Assembly (NCBI RefSeq): GCF_009923995.1
Contig: NZ_RFSK01000021.1
Coordinates: 20,582-84,581, forward strand
Direction of reading: 5' to 3'
Source: Janthinobacterium sp.
Lineage (GTDB): Bacteria > Pseudomonadota > Gammaproteobacteria > Burkholderiales > Burkholderiaceae_D
DNA length: 64,000 nucleotides
Below, one piece after another: positions 37,793 through 48,285 of this stretch. The notes under the pieces were generated by a model that was not told the DNA's origin, ran no database searches, and was given only the letters and a program-made list of their open reading frames with translations. Position numbers and translations under genes: made by a program. The first letter of the stretch is position 1. Each line of letters begins with the position of its first letter.

Positions 37793-39502
37793 TCAGGCAG
37801 GCGCGACGAATTCCGCCATGAAGGTGCGCGTGGTGTTTTCCGGAAAGGCAATCGTCACCTGGTCGCCTGCCACGGACAGCACGGTGCCGATGTCGAAACG
37901 GGGCACGCGCACGCGGCTGCCGACGGCGATCAGGGGCTCGGCTGGCACGGCTGGCGCCTGCGTCTCGGCCCCATCGTCGAGGACGATGGGCGTGGCCAGT
38001 GCCGGCGGCGACAGACAATTATCACAGGTACAACAACGTTCGAAGTCCCCTGCATCGCCAAAATACTCGAGCAACAATTTCCAGCGGCAAAAGCCGCTTT
38101 GCGCATACGCCACCATGTGCTCCAGCGCCTGCTTGTCGCGCTCCTGCTTGTCGACATACACCTGCGCCAGCTGCGCATACGTGGGCGCCTTGGCCGCCCT
38201 GGCCGATGGCGGCTTGAGGCTGTAGCCCAGCTTGCGGTCCTGGCGCAGCAGCTTGCCGTCTTTCAACAGTTTCAAACAGACTTTCAAATGGCCCGCCGAC
38301 AACTCCGGCAAGGCCGATTGCAGAGCGTCGGCGCGGAAGGTGGCCGGCAAGTCCTGCGCGGCCGCGACGATGGCGGCCAGCTCCGCGGCCGTGGGATAGT
38401 GCCTGGCAAGAAAATACTGCTGCACCCGCTTGTCTTCCTGGAAATACAGCAAGGTGCAGTCGGCGGGCAAGCCGTCGCGCCCCGCCCGGCCCGATTCCTG
38501 GTAATACGCTTCCAGGTTGGCGGGCACCTGCAGATGGATCACGAAACGCGTGTCGGGCTTGTCGATGCCCATGCCGAACGCATTCGTCGCCACCATGATG
38601 CGGCGCTCGCCGCCCATGAACAGTTCCTGGTGGAGCCGGCGCTCGCGCGCCGCCAGCTTGCCGTGGTAGCAAGTGACGCTGGCGCCCAGTTCTTCCAGGC
38701 GCGCCGTCAGGTCCTCGACGGCTTTCACCGTGGCCGCATACACGATGCCCACGCCGGGCGTCTCGCGCAGCAGGCGCAGCACTTCATCCTGTTTCTCACC
38801 GGCATTCGTAACCTGGATCACGCGGTAGCGCAGGTTGGCCCGGTAGATCCCCGTGTTGACGACGTGCAACCGGGGCGCGTCGAGCTGCGCGCGGATATCG
38901 TCGATGACTTCTTCCGTGGCCGTGGCCGTCAGCGCCAGCACGGGCGGGCGCCCCAGCGCGCGCAGGGCGGCGGACACTTCCAGGTAGGCGGGACGGAAAT
39001 CATGGCCCCACTGGGAAATGCAATGGGCTTCGTCGATGACGGCCAGGACGGGCGGCGCCTGCGCCAGCAGGGCGAGAAACTCCGGCATCGCCAGCCTTTC
39101 CGGCGTGCAAAAGATAATGATCTTACCGCCGCGCGCGATGCTGGCCAGGGCGGCGTCCTCGTCCGCGCGCGTGAGGCTGCTGTTGAGCTGCACGGCCGTG
39201 ATGCCCAGCGCATGCAGCTTTTCCAGCTGGTCCTTCATCAGCGAGATCAGCGGCGATATCACGAGGGTGGCGCCGGGCAGGAGGGCGGCGGGCAACTGGT
39301 AGCACAGCGACTTGCCGCTGCCGGTGGGCATGATGGCCAGCGTATCCCGGCCGGCCAGCACGCTGTCGATGACTTCCTGCTGGCCGTCGCGCAGGCGGGC
39401 GACGCCAAAGACGGCGCGCAGCAGGCGCTGGATGGATCGGCCCGGCTTGCCCGGCTTGCCGGCCTGGCCGGATTGCTTTGCTGCACCATTCATCATTGCC
39501 AT
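37793..39502 (-). CDS. RecQ family ATP-dependent DNA helicase
   Basis: AIMPTGSGKSLCYQLPAALLPG, VIDEAHCISQWGHDFRPAYL, QESGRAGRDGLPADC, zinc CCTCDNC; non-canonical C-terminus. Confidence 0.93.
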   Translation of the reverse strand: MAMMNGAAKQSGQAGKPGKPGRSIQRLLRAVFGVARLRDGQQEVIDSVLAGRDTLAIMPTGSGKSLCYQLPAALLPGATLVISPLISLMKDQLEKLHALGITAVQLNSSLTRADEDAALASIARGGKIIIFCTPERLAMPEFLALLAQAPPVLAVIDEAHCISQWGHDFRPAYLEVSAALRALGRPPVLALTATATEEVIDDIRAQLDAPRLHVVNTGIYRANLRYRVIQVTNAGEKQDEVLRLLRETPGVGIVYAATVKAVEDLTARLEELGASVTCYHGKLAARERRLHQELFMGGERRIMVATNAFGMGIDKPDTRFVIHLQVPANLEAYYQESGRAGRDGLPADCTLLYFQEDKRVQQYFLARHYPTAAELAAIVAAAQDLPATFRADALQSALPELSAGHLKVCLKLLKDGKLLRQDRKLGYSLKPPSARAAKAPTYAQLAQVYVDKQERDKQALEHMVAYAQSGFCRWKLLLEYFGDAGDFERCCTCDNCLSPPALATPIVLDDGAETQAPAVPAEPLIAVGSRVRVPRFDIGTVLSVAGDQVTIAFPENTTRTFMAEFVAPA

Positions 39503-39619
39503 CCTGATAAAGTCCGAAAGATAAACCGCATTCCCGGCGCCAGGGCGCCAGGGTGCAGCTACTTTACGGCCGGGCCTGGCGCACCGCCATAGGACGTCCG
39601 CTACAGCCCGCGTAGGATT

Positions 39620-40018
39620 TCAGGAAGGGAAGAGGATGGCCCAGAACAGCATCAGCAGGCCGGCGATCGACACGCACCAGACGAGCGTGCGCACGATGGG
39701 CACACCGAACGCGTACAGGGGCAGGTAGAGCACGCGGGCGGCCAGGTACAGGGCGGCGCCATACAGCGTGAGCGCGCTTTCCTGCGCCGTCACGTGGGCG
39801 ATCAGCACGGCGGCGGCGAACAGCGGCAGCGTCTCGAACAGGTTGGCCTGGGCCCGCTGCAAGCGGCCCGTGATCTTGCCCACGGGCGGACCGGCGCTGT
39901 CGCGCGCGCTCATATTGTATTCAGGCCCCGTTTCGCGCGTGCGGAACAGGGCCGGCAGGAGGATTTGCACCAGCGCCAGCACGAGGGTACAGCCGAGCAT
40001 CGTCAGTTCAGGGGTCAT
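39620..40018 (-). CDS. MAPEG family protein
   Basis: MTPELTMLGCTLVLALVQILLPALFRTRETG...LQRAQANLFETLPLFAAAVLIAHVT. Confidence 0.9.
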   Translation of the reverse strand: MTPELTMLGCTLVLALVQILLPALFRTRETGPEYNMSARDSAGPPVGKITGRLQRAQANLFETLPLFAAAVLIAHVTAQESALTLYGAALYLAARVLYLPLYAFGVPIVRTLVWCVSIAGLLMLFWAILFPS

Positions 40019-40068
40019 GCTTGCCTCTGCAGGGTGAGACAGGCAGGCCCGGGATGGCGCGCGCCGTG

Positions 40069-43000
40069 TCAGGATTGGTCGAGTGCCGCTTGCAGCTCCA
40101 TCAAGTCATACGGTTTGCGCAGGACGCTGGCGGAAAAGCCCAGTTCATCCATCGATTCCTTGCCATAGCCGGTGGAAAAGATGATGCGCATGCCCGGCTT
40201 GTCGCGCAGCACCATGCGCGCCAGCGCGATGCCGGACATGCCGGGCAGGCTGACGTCCGTAAACAGGATATCGAAGTCTTGCTCGCTTAGCAACTGCCAC
40301 GCGGACTCGCCGTCGGACACGCCACTCACCGTATGCCCGAGCATGCCCACCAGTTCGCAGACCATCAGCTGCGAATCGAGGTTATCTTCCACCACGAGTA
40401 TCTTCATGGATGTCGGCATGTCCCCCTGTGGTTCCGGCGCATGGCCCGTCAAGTCTAGCCCTGGCGTGCCCGCCAGTTCGAACTGGCGCGCGCGCAACTG
40501 CTGCTGGCGGTTGGCCAGCACATGGCGCAGCTTGCGCGCCAGCTCTTCGCGCCGGTAGGGCTTGCTGAGCAGTTCCACGCCCGCATCGAGCCGTCCCTCG
40601 TGCACGATGACATCCTGCGCATAGCCCGACGTAAACAGCACGGCGATATCGGGCTGCAACTCGCGTGCCTGGCGCGCCATGTCCGTGCTGCTGACGGGAC
40701 CGGGCATGATCACGTCCGTAAACAACAGGTCGATCTGCGCGCCGCTGTGCAGCACGGCCAGGGCGCTTTCGCCATCTTCGGCCTTGAGCACCTTGTAGCC
40801 CAGCGCGCCCAGCATGTCGACGACGGTGGTGCGCACGCCCACGTCGTCTTCCACCACCAGCACGGTTTCCGTGCCGCCCGTGACGACGCCGCTCAATTCC
40901 ACTTCCTCGTCCGCTTCAGCCATCAGGGAGCGGGGCAAATAGATTTTGACTCCCGTGCCCACGCCAGGTTCACTGTAGATGCGGATATGCCCACGGCTTT
41001 GCGTGACGAAGCCGTAGGCCATCGACAGCCCCAGGCCCGTGCCCGCCCCTTCCGGCTTGGTGGTGAAGAAGGGTTCGAACGCGCGCTGCAGCACGGGGCC
41101 GCTCATGCCGTGGCCCGTATCGGTGACGGACAGCATCACGTACTGGCCGGCCGGCACGTCGACCAGGTTGTGCACATAATGTTCATCGAGCACGACGTTG
41201 CCCAGCTCGATGGTCAGCTTGCCCACGCCATCCATGGCATCGCGCGCATTGATGGCCAGGTTGAGGATGACGTTCTCGATCTGGCTGCGGTCGACGAGGG
41301 TATTCCACAACCCGCCGCCGCCCACGTGCACGATATCGATGGCCTCGCCCAGGGCGCGCCGCAGCAGCGCATCCATGTTGCGCACCACGCGGGCCAGGTC
41401 GGCGACGACGGGCTTGAGCGGTTGACGCCGCGCAAACGCCAGCAGATGCGAAGACAGCTTGGCCCCCCGTTCGACGGCGGCAATGGCCGTGTCGAGGCGC
41501 TGGCGCATGAGGCCATCGCCGCCGGCCAGGTGCTGCAGCAAATGCAGGTTGCCGGAAATAATTTGCAGCACATTGTTGAAGTCGTGCGCGATGCCGCCCG
41601 TCAGCTGGCCCACGGCTTCCATCTTCTGCGCCTGGCGCAAGGCATCTTCCGCCTTGGTGCGCTCGCTCACTTCCTGTTCGACCCGGTGTTCCAGGGTTTC
41701 GTTCAATTCATGCAGCGCCTTTTCCACGCGGCGCCGGTCCGTGATGTCCGTCTTGACGGCGATCAAGGAACGCGTGTGACCCTGCTCATCCACGAGGCGG
41801 CTGACACTGCTCGACACCCACACTTGCGAGCCGTCGGGCTTCAGGTAGCGTTTCTCCAGCGAAAACGACTCGCCCGTTTCCACCAGGCGCTGGAACAGCA
41901 CGGTGTTGCCCGGCACGTCATCGGGATGCATGATGTCGTTCATGTTCAGGCTCAGCAATTCCTCCGCGGAACGGCCCAGCATGCGGCACAGGGCGCCGTT
42001 CACGCGCTGGAAGCGGCCATCGAGGCCCAGCTCCGACAAGCCCACGGAAGCCTGGCCGAAGATGGCGGCCATGCGTTCCTGGCTGGCCATCAGCTCTTCC
42101 TCGATCTGGCGCCGTTCCGTGACGTCGAAGGACACGCCCACGTAGCGACGCTGTCCCGCCACGCGGCCCGGCACCACCTCGCCCTGGCGCGCGATCCAGC
42201 GCACCGCGCCGTCGACGGGCCGGCGCACGCGGTACTCCACGTATTCGAGCGGATTTTGCGCCAGCTCAAGCTTGCTGGGGCCGACCTTCTTCCAGTCGCG
42301 CTCGTCGACCAGGCTCACCAGCAACTGCTGCGTGATTTCCTGCCCGTCGGCGATGCCCCACTGGCGGCGGAAGGTGGGCGACACGACCATCGCGCCCGTC
42401 TCCGGGAACCATTCGAAGGTGCCGATGCCGCCCGCCTGCTGGGCCAGGCGCAGCCGCTCCTCGCCTTCCATGCGCTCGGTGACGTCGATGCCTTCGACGA
42501 GGATGCCCGTGACCCTGCCCTCGTCGTCCTTGATGGGCTGGTACACGAAGTCGACGTGGCGCTCGCCCGTCCGGCCATCGGCCGTCTGCAGGTCCACCTT
42601 CACCTGGCGCCCCTCGTAGGCGACGCCCGTGCGGTAGACCGCGTCGAGCAGGTCGATGAAGCCTTGCGCCTTGACTTCCGGCAAGGCGACGGCGACGGGC
42701 TTGCCCAGCAGATCAAGTTCGGGACGCCCCACCAGGCGCAGATAATGCTCGTTGGCCAGTTCAAACACGTGCCGCGGCCCGCGCAGCATGGCCATGAAGC
42801 TGGGTGCCTGCTGGAACAGGGCGCGCAGCAGGGCCCGCTCCTCGCCCAGGCGGCGGTTGGCGGCGCGCACGGCCTCGCCTTCCGCCTGCAGGCTGGCGTT
42901 GAGTTCGCCCAGTTCCGCCGTGGCCAGCTTCAGCTGGCGGCCCTCCTCCATGCGCGCCGTCAACTCCAGCGCCGTGCACAGCACGCCGTCGACGCGGCCG

Positions 43001-43413
43001 TCCGCGCCATGCACGGGGGTATAGAACAGGTCGAAGCAGACGTCCGTCGGTTTTCCATTGCGCAACAGCGGCAGACAGCTTTCACGGTGCACCTGCGTCT
43101 CGCCGCGCAGGCCCGCTTCCAGGATGCGCGCATTCCAGTCCCAGATCTCGGGCCACACGGCCGGCACCGTGCCGCCCAGCGCCTGCGGGTGGCGCGCGCC
43201 GGCGATGCGGATGTAGTCGTCGTTGTAGACCATCACGTGCTGCGGCCCCCACATCAGCACCATCGCCATGGGCGAATTGAGCACGATGTCGATGCTGGTG
43301 CGCAGGTTGGCGGGCCAGCCTTCGAGCGGACCGAGCGCGGTGGCGGACCAGTCGTGCCGGCGCACCAGGTCGCCCATGATGCCGCCGCCGCGCGGCCACG
43401 CTGCCTGGCTCAT
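40069..43413 (-). CDS. PAS-containing hybrid histidine kinase with two C-terminal receiver domains
   Basis: PAS domains, [21 protein letters not shown], HATPase, REC ([18 protein letters not shown]) and a second REC ([18 protein letters not shown]). Confidence 0.92.
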   Translation of the reverse strand: MSQAAWPRGGGIMGDLVRRHDWSATALGPLEGWPANLRTSIDIVLNSPMAMVLMWGPQHVMVYNDDYIRIAGARHPQALGGTVPAVWPEIWDWNARILEAGLRGETQVHRESCLPLLRNGKPTDVCFDLFYTPVHGADGRVDGVLCTALELTARMEEGRQLKLATAELGELNASLQAEGEAVRAANRRLGEERALLRALFQQAPSFMAMLRGPRHVFELANEHYLRLVGRPELDLLGKPVAVALPEVKAQGFIDLLDAVYRTGVAYEGRQVKVDLQTADGRTGERHVDFVYQPIKDDEGRVTGILVEGIDVTERMEGEERLRLAQQAGGIGTFEWFPETGAMVVSPTFRRQWGIADGQEITQQLLVSLVDERDWKKVGPSKLELAQNPLEYVEYRVRRPVDGAVRWIARQGEVVPGRVAGQRRYVGVSFDVTERRQIEEELMASQERMAAIFGQASVGLSELGLDGRFQRVNGALCRMLGRSAEELLSLNMNDIMHPDDVPGNTVLFQRLVETGESFSLEKRYLKPDGSQVWVSSSVSRLVDEQGHTRSLIAVKTDITDRRRVEKALHELNETLEHRVEQEVSERTKAEDALRQAQKMEAVGQLTGGIAHDFNNVLQIISGNLHLLQHLAGGDGLMRQRLDTAIAAVERGAKLSSHLLAFARRQPLKPVVADLARVVRNMDALLRRALGEAIDIVHVGGGGLWNTLVDRSQIENVILNLAINARDAMDGVGKLTIELGNVVLDEHYVHNLVDVPAGQYVMLSVTDTGHGMSGPVLQRAFEPFFTTKPEGAGTGLGLSMAYGFVTQSRGHIRIYSEPGVGTGVKIYLPRSLMAEADEEVELSGVVTGGTETVLVVEDDVGVRTTVVDMLGALGYKVLKAEDGESALAVLHSGAQIDLLFTDVIMPGPVSSTDMARQARELQPDIAVLFTSGYAQDVIVHEGRLDAGVELLSKPYRREELARKLRHVLANRQQQLRARQFELAGTPGLDLTGHAPEPQGDMPTSMKILVVEDNLDSQLMVCELVGMLGHTVSGVSDGESAWQLLSEQDFDILFTDVSLPGMSGIALARMVLRDKPGMRIIFSTGYGKESMDELGFSASVLRKPYDLMELQAALDQS

Positions 43414-44555
43414 GGCGCCGCCACGCCGGCTTGCACGCGGACCTGGCACTGGCGCGGAATGCGCACCGTCACCACCGTGCCCTGCGTGGCCGTCGAACTG
43501 AGTTCGACCGTGCCGCCGTGCGCCTTGACGAACATGTTCGCCGTGTACAAGCCCAGTCCCAGGCCCTGGCCCGTCCTGCGCTTCTCGCCCGCCTGCTGGA
43601 AGGGTTCGAACAGGGTCGGCAGCAGGGACGCGGGAATGACGCCGCGATTGACAATGCGCAACTCGATGCTGTCGGCCGCGCGGCCATCGAGCGCCAGCTG
43701 CACGGGCGCGCCCGGCTCGCCATGCGTGATGGCATTGCACAGCAGATTCGAGATGACTTGCGACAGCAGGCCCGCATCGCATTGCCCGTGCAGCTCGCCG
43801 ATGCTGCTCACTTCGACGGGCGCAGCCTGCGCCGCCGTATCGAATTCGTCGACGATGGCGCGCGCCAGCGCCAGGTAATCGTGCATGCTGCTGCGCAATT
43901 CCATCGTGCCCGAGCGGATGCGGGCCAGGTCCAGCAGCTGGTCGACCATGCGCGCCATGCGCTTGGCGCTGCTTTCGATGCGCTGCGCCGTGACCACCAC
44001 TTTCGGATGGTCGCTCATCATCGGCAGCAGCATGGCGCCATTCATCACCACCGACAGCGGCGTGCGCAGGTCGTGGCCCAGCACGGCCGTGAACAGTTCA
44101 TTCAGGTGCAGCGCATGCTTGAGTTCGTCGAGCTGGGCCGACAATTCGCGCTTCTGCTGGTACAGCTGCACCAGCACCGCCACCTTGCTTTGCAGGGCCT
44201 TCACGTCGATGGGCTTGTACAGGAAATCGACGGCGCCCGCCTCGTAGCCGCGGAAGCTGTAGCTGGGCTCGCGCGACGCGGCCGTGAGGAAGATCAGGGG
44301 AATGCTGCGCGTGCGTTCGCTGCCGCGTATCAATTCGGCCAGTTCGAACCCGTCCATCTGCGGCATCTGCACGTCGATCAGGGCCAGGGCCACTTCATGC
44401 GTCAGCAGCAGCTCCAGCGCTTCGGCGCCCGAGGCGGCCTTGAGAATGACAATACCGGGCCGCGCCAGCACGGCTTCGGCGGCGGTGAGGTTTTGCGCGA
44501 TGTCGTCAACGACGAGAATATGGATAGGTGCGGTCACGGGGTCATCTTCAGGCAT
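43410..44555 (-). CDS. response regulator receiver-histidine kinase
   Basis: IHILVVDDIAQNLTAAEAVLARPGIVILKA receiver; LFTAVLGHDLRTPLSVVMNGAMLL; HATPase. Confidence 0.92.
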   Translation of the reverse strand: MPEDDPVTAPIHILVVDDIAQNLTAAEAVLARPGIVILKAASGAEALELLLTHEVALALIDVQMPQMDGFELAELIRGSERTRSIPLIFLTAASREPSYSFRGYEAGAVDFLYKPIDVKALQSKVAVLVQLYQQKRELSAQLDELKHALHLNELFTAVLGHDLRTPLSVVMNGAMLLPMMSDHPKVVVTAQRIESSAKRMARMVDQLLDLARIRSGTMELRSSMHDYLALARAIVDEFDTAAQAAPVEVSSIGELHGQCDAGLLSQVISNLLCNAITHGEPGAPVQLALDGRAADSIELRIVNRGVIPASLLPTLFEPFQQAGEKRRTGQGLGLGLYTANMFVKAHGGTVELSSTATQGTVVTVRIPRQCQVRVQAGVAAP

Positions 44556-44654
44556 CGCAACGGCAGAATGCCATCGTGTTTCGATATGGATAAGTTTGTT
44601 TCAGGCTTTGCATCGATTTTTGCATCTATATTACACGCACTGCCGTGCTCCCAT

Positions 44655-45296
44655 TCACTTGTGCCCGCCATTGTCCAGCAGCGCCAGGCTGGCTGCCATC
44701 TGCGCCAGATCCAGCACGCGGTCCGCGCCCGCGCGTTGCAGGGCGGCGGCCGGCATGATGCCACAACTGGCGCCCTGCGGGTCCTGCACCCAGGCGCTGC
44801 CGCCCAGCTGGCGCACGCGCGCCAGGCCCGCCGCGCCGTCAGCCGACGCGCCCGTCAGGATGATGGCCAGCATGGCGCGCCGGTAGGCCAGGGCCGCCGT
44901 TTCCAGCAGCACATCGATCGACGGACGCGAAAAATACACGGGCGCTTCCTGCGACAGCGAAAAGCAGCCGTCCGGCTCGACTTGCAGGTGATAGTCGGGC
45001 GGCGCGAAATACACGGTGCCCCCTTGCAGCGGTTCCTTGTCCTGCGCCTCGCGCAGGGGCAGCTGGCAGCGCTCCGCGTACAGCTGCGGCAACTGGCTGG
45101 AGCGGCCCGGCGCCAGGTGCAGCACCACCACGACGGCTGCGCGGCAGCCGGCCGGCAAGGCGCGCAGCAGCGTGCCCAGCGCCTCCACGCCGCCGGCCGA
45201 GGCGCCGATGGCAACCAGGCGCAGGCCGGCGGGCGGCGGCGTCACCTCGCAGGCCGGCAGCGTGCACAGCGCGTCGGGCAGCATGGCATCAGGCAC
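44655..45296 (-). CDS. CheB-type methylesterase domain protein
   Basis: LRLVAIGASAGGVEALGTLLRALPAGCRAAVVVVLHL...VYFAPPDYHLQVE...ILTGASADGAAGL; start uncertain (GTG 45296 or ATG 45284). Confidence 0.9.
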   Translation of the reverse strand: MPDAMLPDALCTLPACEVTPPPAGLRLVAIGASAGGVEALGTLLRALPAGCRAAVVVVLHLAPGRSSQLPQLYAERCQLPLREAQDKEPLQGGTVYFAPPDYHLQVEPDGCFSLSQEAPVYFSRPSIDVLLETAALAYRRAMLAIILTGASADGAAGLARVRQLGGSAWVQDPQGASCGIMPAAALQRAGADRVLDLAQMAASLALLDNGGHK

Positions 45297-46167
45297 GCTG
45301 GTAGATTCTTTCAGCCGGACACAACTCGCGGAAGCTGGCCGCATGGCGGCTGAAATGCAGGCTTTCCTTCATGCCCAGGCCCAGGAAACCCCGGTTCACC
45401 AGCGCGTCGTGGAACAGGCCCAGGGCGCGGTCCTGCAAGTCTTTATTGAAATAAATCATGACGTTACGGCAGGAAACCATGTGCACCTCCGAAAACACGC
45501 TATCGGTCGCCAGGCTGTGGTCGGCGAAAACGAACTGGCGCCGCAGGCGCCGGTCAAAGATGGCGCCCTTGTAGGCCGCCGTGTAATAGTCGGACAGCGA
45601 GCGCTTGCCGCCCGCCAGCCGGTAGTTTTCGCTGAACTGGGCGATGCGTTCGACGGGATAGATTCCCGCCTCGGCGGCGGCCAGCGCCTCGACGTTGATA
45701 TCCGTCGCATAAATCATGCTACGTTCCAGCAAGCCTTCCTCTTCCAGCAGGATGGCCAGCGACCAGACTTCTTCCCCGCTGCTGCAGCCCGCCACCCAGA
45801 TCTTGATGGAGGGGTAGGTGTGCAGGATGGGCACGACTTTTTCGCGCAGGGCGCGGAAATACGCGGGATCGCGGAACATCTCGCTGACCTGCACCGTAAA
45901 AAACTGCAGCATCTGCGCAAACACCGTGGGTTCATGCAAGATGCGGTCCTGCAACTGCGACAGGCTGGCGCAGCCGAAGCGCTCCATGGCCTGGCGCATG
46001 CGCCGGCGCAGGGAAGCGACCGAATAATCGCGGAAATCATGCTGGTACCGCAGCAAGATTCCTTCAAGCAACAACTTCAATTCGATATCGAAAATATCAT
46101 CATCTAGCAATTTGACATCCACCCTTCCCTCTGCTGTGCTGGCCGGCCCCCGCCCTGCCGCGGACAA
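45289..46167 (-). CDS. CheR-type protein-glutamate O-methyltransferase
   Basis: YDFRDYSVASLRRRMRQAMERFGC...IWVAGCSSGEEVWSLAILLEEEG...MVSCRNVMIYFNKDLQDRAL. Confidence 0.92.
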   Translation of the reverse strand: MSAAGRGPASTAEGRVDVKLLDDDIFDIELKLLLEGILLRYQHDFRDYSVASLRRRMRQAMERFGCASLSQLQDRILHEPTVFAQMLQFFTVQVSEMFRDPAYFRALREKVVPILHTYPSIKIWVAGCSSGEEVWSLAILLEEEGLLERSMIYATDINVEALAAAEAGIYPVERIAQFSENYRLAGGKRSLSDYYTAAYKGAIFDRRLRRQFVFADHSLATDSVFSEVHMVSCRNVMIYFNKDLQDRALGLFHDALVNRGFLGLGMKESLHFSRHAASFRELCPAERIYQRA

Positions 46168-46259
46168 GGGGAGCCAGCCAGAATGCTAGCAGATCGCGGG
46201 GAATTCTCCCGCAGGAAAAGTGCTGTTTGGGTACGCTGGCGTACACTGGGACATCTTTT

Positions 46260-47252
46260 TCAGGCGTCCACGCCCTTCATGCCCTCTTCCGTGTAGCGCG
46301 CGCCTGCCGCCATGCCCAACGGAAAGGCCGCGTCGATGGCGGCCAGCCCGGCCCCGTCCAGGGCCACCTGCAAGGCCCCCAGGTTGTCATGCAGGTAAGC
46401 GATGCGCCGGGTGCCGGGAATGGGGATGATGTCCTCGCCCTGCGCCAGCAGCCAGGCCAGCGCCAGCTGCGCCGGGCTGCAGCCCCTGTCGCGCGCCATC
46501 TGCCGCACCAGCCCCGCGATGGCCTGGTTGCGCGCCAGGTTGTCCGGCGCGAAACGGGGATTGAACTGGCGGAAATCGCCCGCCTCCAGGCTGGCAAGGT
46601 CGGTGATGGCGCCCGTCAGGAAGCCCCGGCCCAGGGGGCTGTAGGCAAAGAAACTGGCGCCCACGGCGCGGCAGGCGGCCAGCACGCCCTGCTCCGGCTC
46701 GCGCGTCCACAGCGAATACTCGCTCTGCACGGCCGCCACCGGGCAGATGGCCGCCGCGCGCCGCAGGGTGGCCGCGCTCACTTCGCACAGGCCCACGGCG
46801 CGAATCTTCCCTTCCTGCCGCAGTTGCGCCAGCGCCCCCATCGATTCCTCCAGCGGCGTGTCCAGGTTCAGGCGGTGCAGGTAGAACAGGTCGATGCTCT
46901 CCACGCCCAGGCGCGCCAGCGACGCTTCGCAGGCCTGGCGGATGTAGGCGGGGGAATTGTCGACGCGGCGCGCATAGCTGCCCGCCTCGCGGGCCAGGCC
47001 GCATTTGGTGGCGACCAGGGCCTGGCCGCGATGGTGTTTTAAAAAGCGTCCCAGCAATTGCTCGTTGTGGCCGAAACCGTATGCGTCGGCCGTGTCGAAC
47101 AGGGTCACGCCGGCCGCCAGGGCCGCCTCCAGCGTGGCCAGCGATTGCGTCTCGTCCGTGGCGCCATAGAATTCCGACATGCCCATGCAGCCCAGGCCCA
47201 GTGCCGAGCTGTGCATGCCGCTGTTGCCGATGCGTCGTTGTGGCAGTTGCAT
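46260..47252 (-). CDS. aldo/keto reductase
   Basis: MQLPQRRIGNSGMHSSALGLGCMGMSEFYGATDETQSLATLEAALAAGVTLFDTADAYGFGHNEQLLGRFLK. Confidence 0.95.
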   Translation of the reverse strand: MQLPQRRIGNSGMHSSALGLGCMGMSEFYGATDETQSLATLEAALAAGVTLFDTADAYGFGHNEQLLGRFLKHHRGQALVATKCGLAREAGSYARRVDNSPAYIRQACEASLARLGVESIDLFYLHRLNLDTPLEESMGALAQLRQEGKIRAVGLCEVSAATLRRAAAICPVAAVQSEYSLWTREPEQGVLAACRAVGASFFAYSPLGRGFLTGAITDLASLEAGDFRQFNPRFAPDNLARNQAIAGLVRQMARDRGCSPAQLALAWLLAQGEDIIPIPGTRRIAYLHDNLGALQVALDGAGLAAIDAAFPLGMAAGARYTEEGMKGVDA

Positions 47253-47324
47253 GTTGATCTCCCTCAAGTGTCAATGCCGCCAGTCTGGGCCGCGCGGGCT
47301 GGCAAGGGAATGAGCGATTTCGTG

Positions 47325-47339
47325 ATACCTTTCTGGTAT
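47325..47339. promoter_or_regulatory. candidate LysR-type operator (T-N11-A)
   Basis: ATACC-TTTCT-GGTAT palindrome overlapping the start codon of the divergent lysR gene. Confidence 0.5.
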
Positions 47340-48228
47340 GAGAGCCCTCGACACCCATGCCTTGCAGCTGTTTTGCGCCGTCGCCCGCTGCCTGAACTTC
47401 CGCCAGGCAGCCGAGCAGCTGCACATGACCCAGCCGCCCCTGTCGCGCGCCATCAAGGCGCTGGAAGAGCGGCTGGGCGCCCGCCTGTTCGAACGCGACA
47501 CGCAGGGCGTGGCCCTCACGCCCGCCGGCCGCACCCTGCTGCCGCAAGCCTTGCACATCCTCGACCTGCTGGAGACGGCGCAAGCGTCGCTGCCGCGCGA
47601 TGCGGCCCCGGCGCGCCTGCGCCTGGGCCTGACCAGTTCCGTGGAAGCGGGCCTGTTCCGCCCCCTGCTGGCGGCACTGGAGGAAGAGTTGCACAATACG
47701 CGCCTGGAACTGACGTCGGCGCCCTCGCCGCGCCTGGTGACTAGCGTGCGCAAGGGCCAGCTGGACGCGGCCCTGCTCGCCCTGCCCAGCGCCACCTTCG
47801 AGCTGGCCGTGCAGCCGCTGGCGCGCCAGCCCATGATGCTGGCCCTGCCGGCCGGACACCGGCTGGCACGGAAGCGCAAGCTGAGCCTGGTTGATATCGC
47901 GCAGGAACCGATGTACTGGTTCGAGCGGGCGCGCCAGCCCGCCTTTTTCGACCATTGCCAGCAAGTATTCCGCCGCCACGACTTCGCGCCCGTCTTCCTG
48001 CGCGAAGCCGTGGACCACCATGTGCTGCTCGGCGACGTGGCGGCCGGCAAGGGCATGGCCCTGCTGGCCGACTCCTTCCGCGCCCTGCGCCTGGCGGGCG
48101 TGGCCTACCGGCCCTTGCTGGAGGGCGAGGAACTGGCGGCCGGCATCGGTCTGGCCTGGCAGCCCGGCCACGCCCACGCGGCCCTGCCCCTGCTGCGCCG
48201 GCTGGCGGCGCAGCAGCTGGAAAGATGA
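47338..48228 (+). CDS. LysR family transcriptional regulator
   Basis: MRALDTHALQLFCAVARCLNFRQAAEQLHMTQPPLSRAIKALEERLGARLFERD. Confidence 0.95.
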   Translation: MRALDTHALQLFCAVARCLNFRQAAEQLHMTQPPLSRAIKALEERLGARLFERDTQGVALTPAGRTLLPQALHILDLLETAQASLPRDAAPARLRLGLTSSVEAGLFRPLLAALEEELHNTRLELTSAPSPRLVTSVRKGQLDAALLALPSATFELAVQPLARQPMMLALPAGHRLARKRKLSLVDIAQEPMYWFERARQPAFFDHCQQVFRRHDFAPVFLREAVDHHVLLGDVAAGKGMALLADSFRALRLAGVAYRPLLEGEELAAGIGLAWQPGHAHAALPLLRRLAAQQLER

Positions 48229-48285
48229 CGCCGCACGCGCGCGCGCCAGACGCGCTACCATAGCGGCTTCCCCACCCTTACCGCC

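Noticed and set aside
40522-43878. 1118-aa plus-strand ORF opposite the hybrid kinase
   Set aside because: Shadow ORF of high-GC coding DNA; His/Arg/Gln-rich composition and no domain; the minus-strand frame encodes clear PAS/HisKA/REC domains
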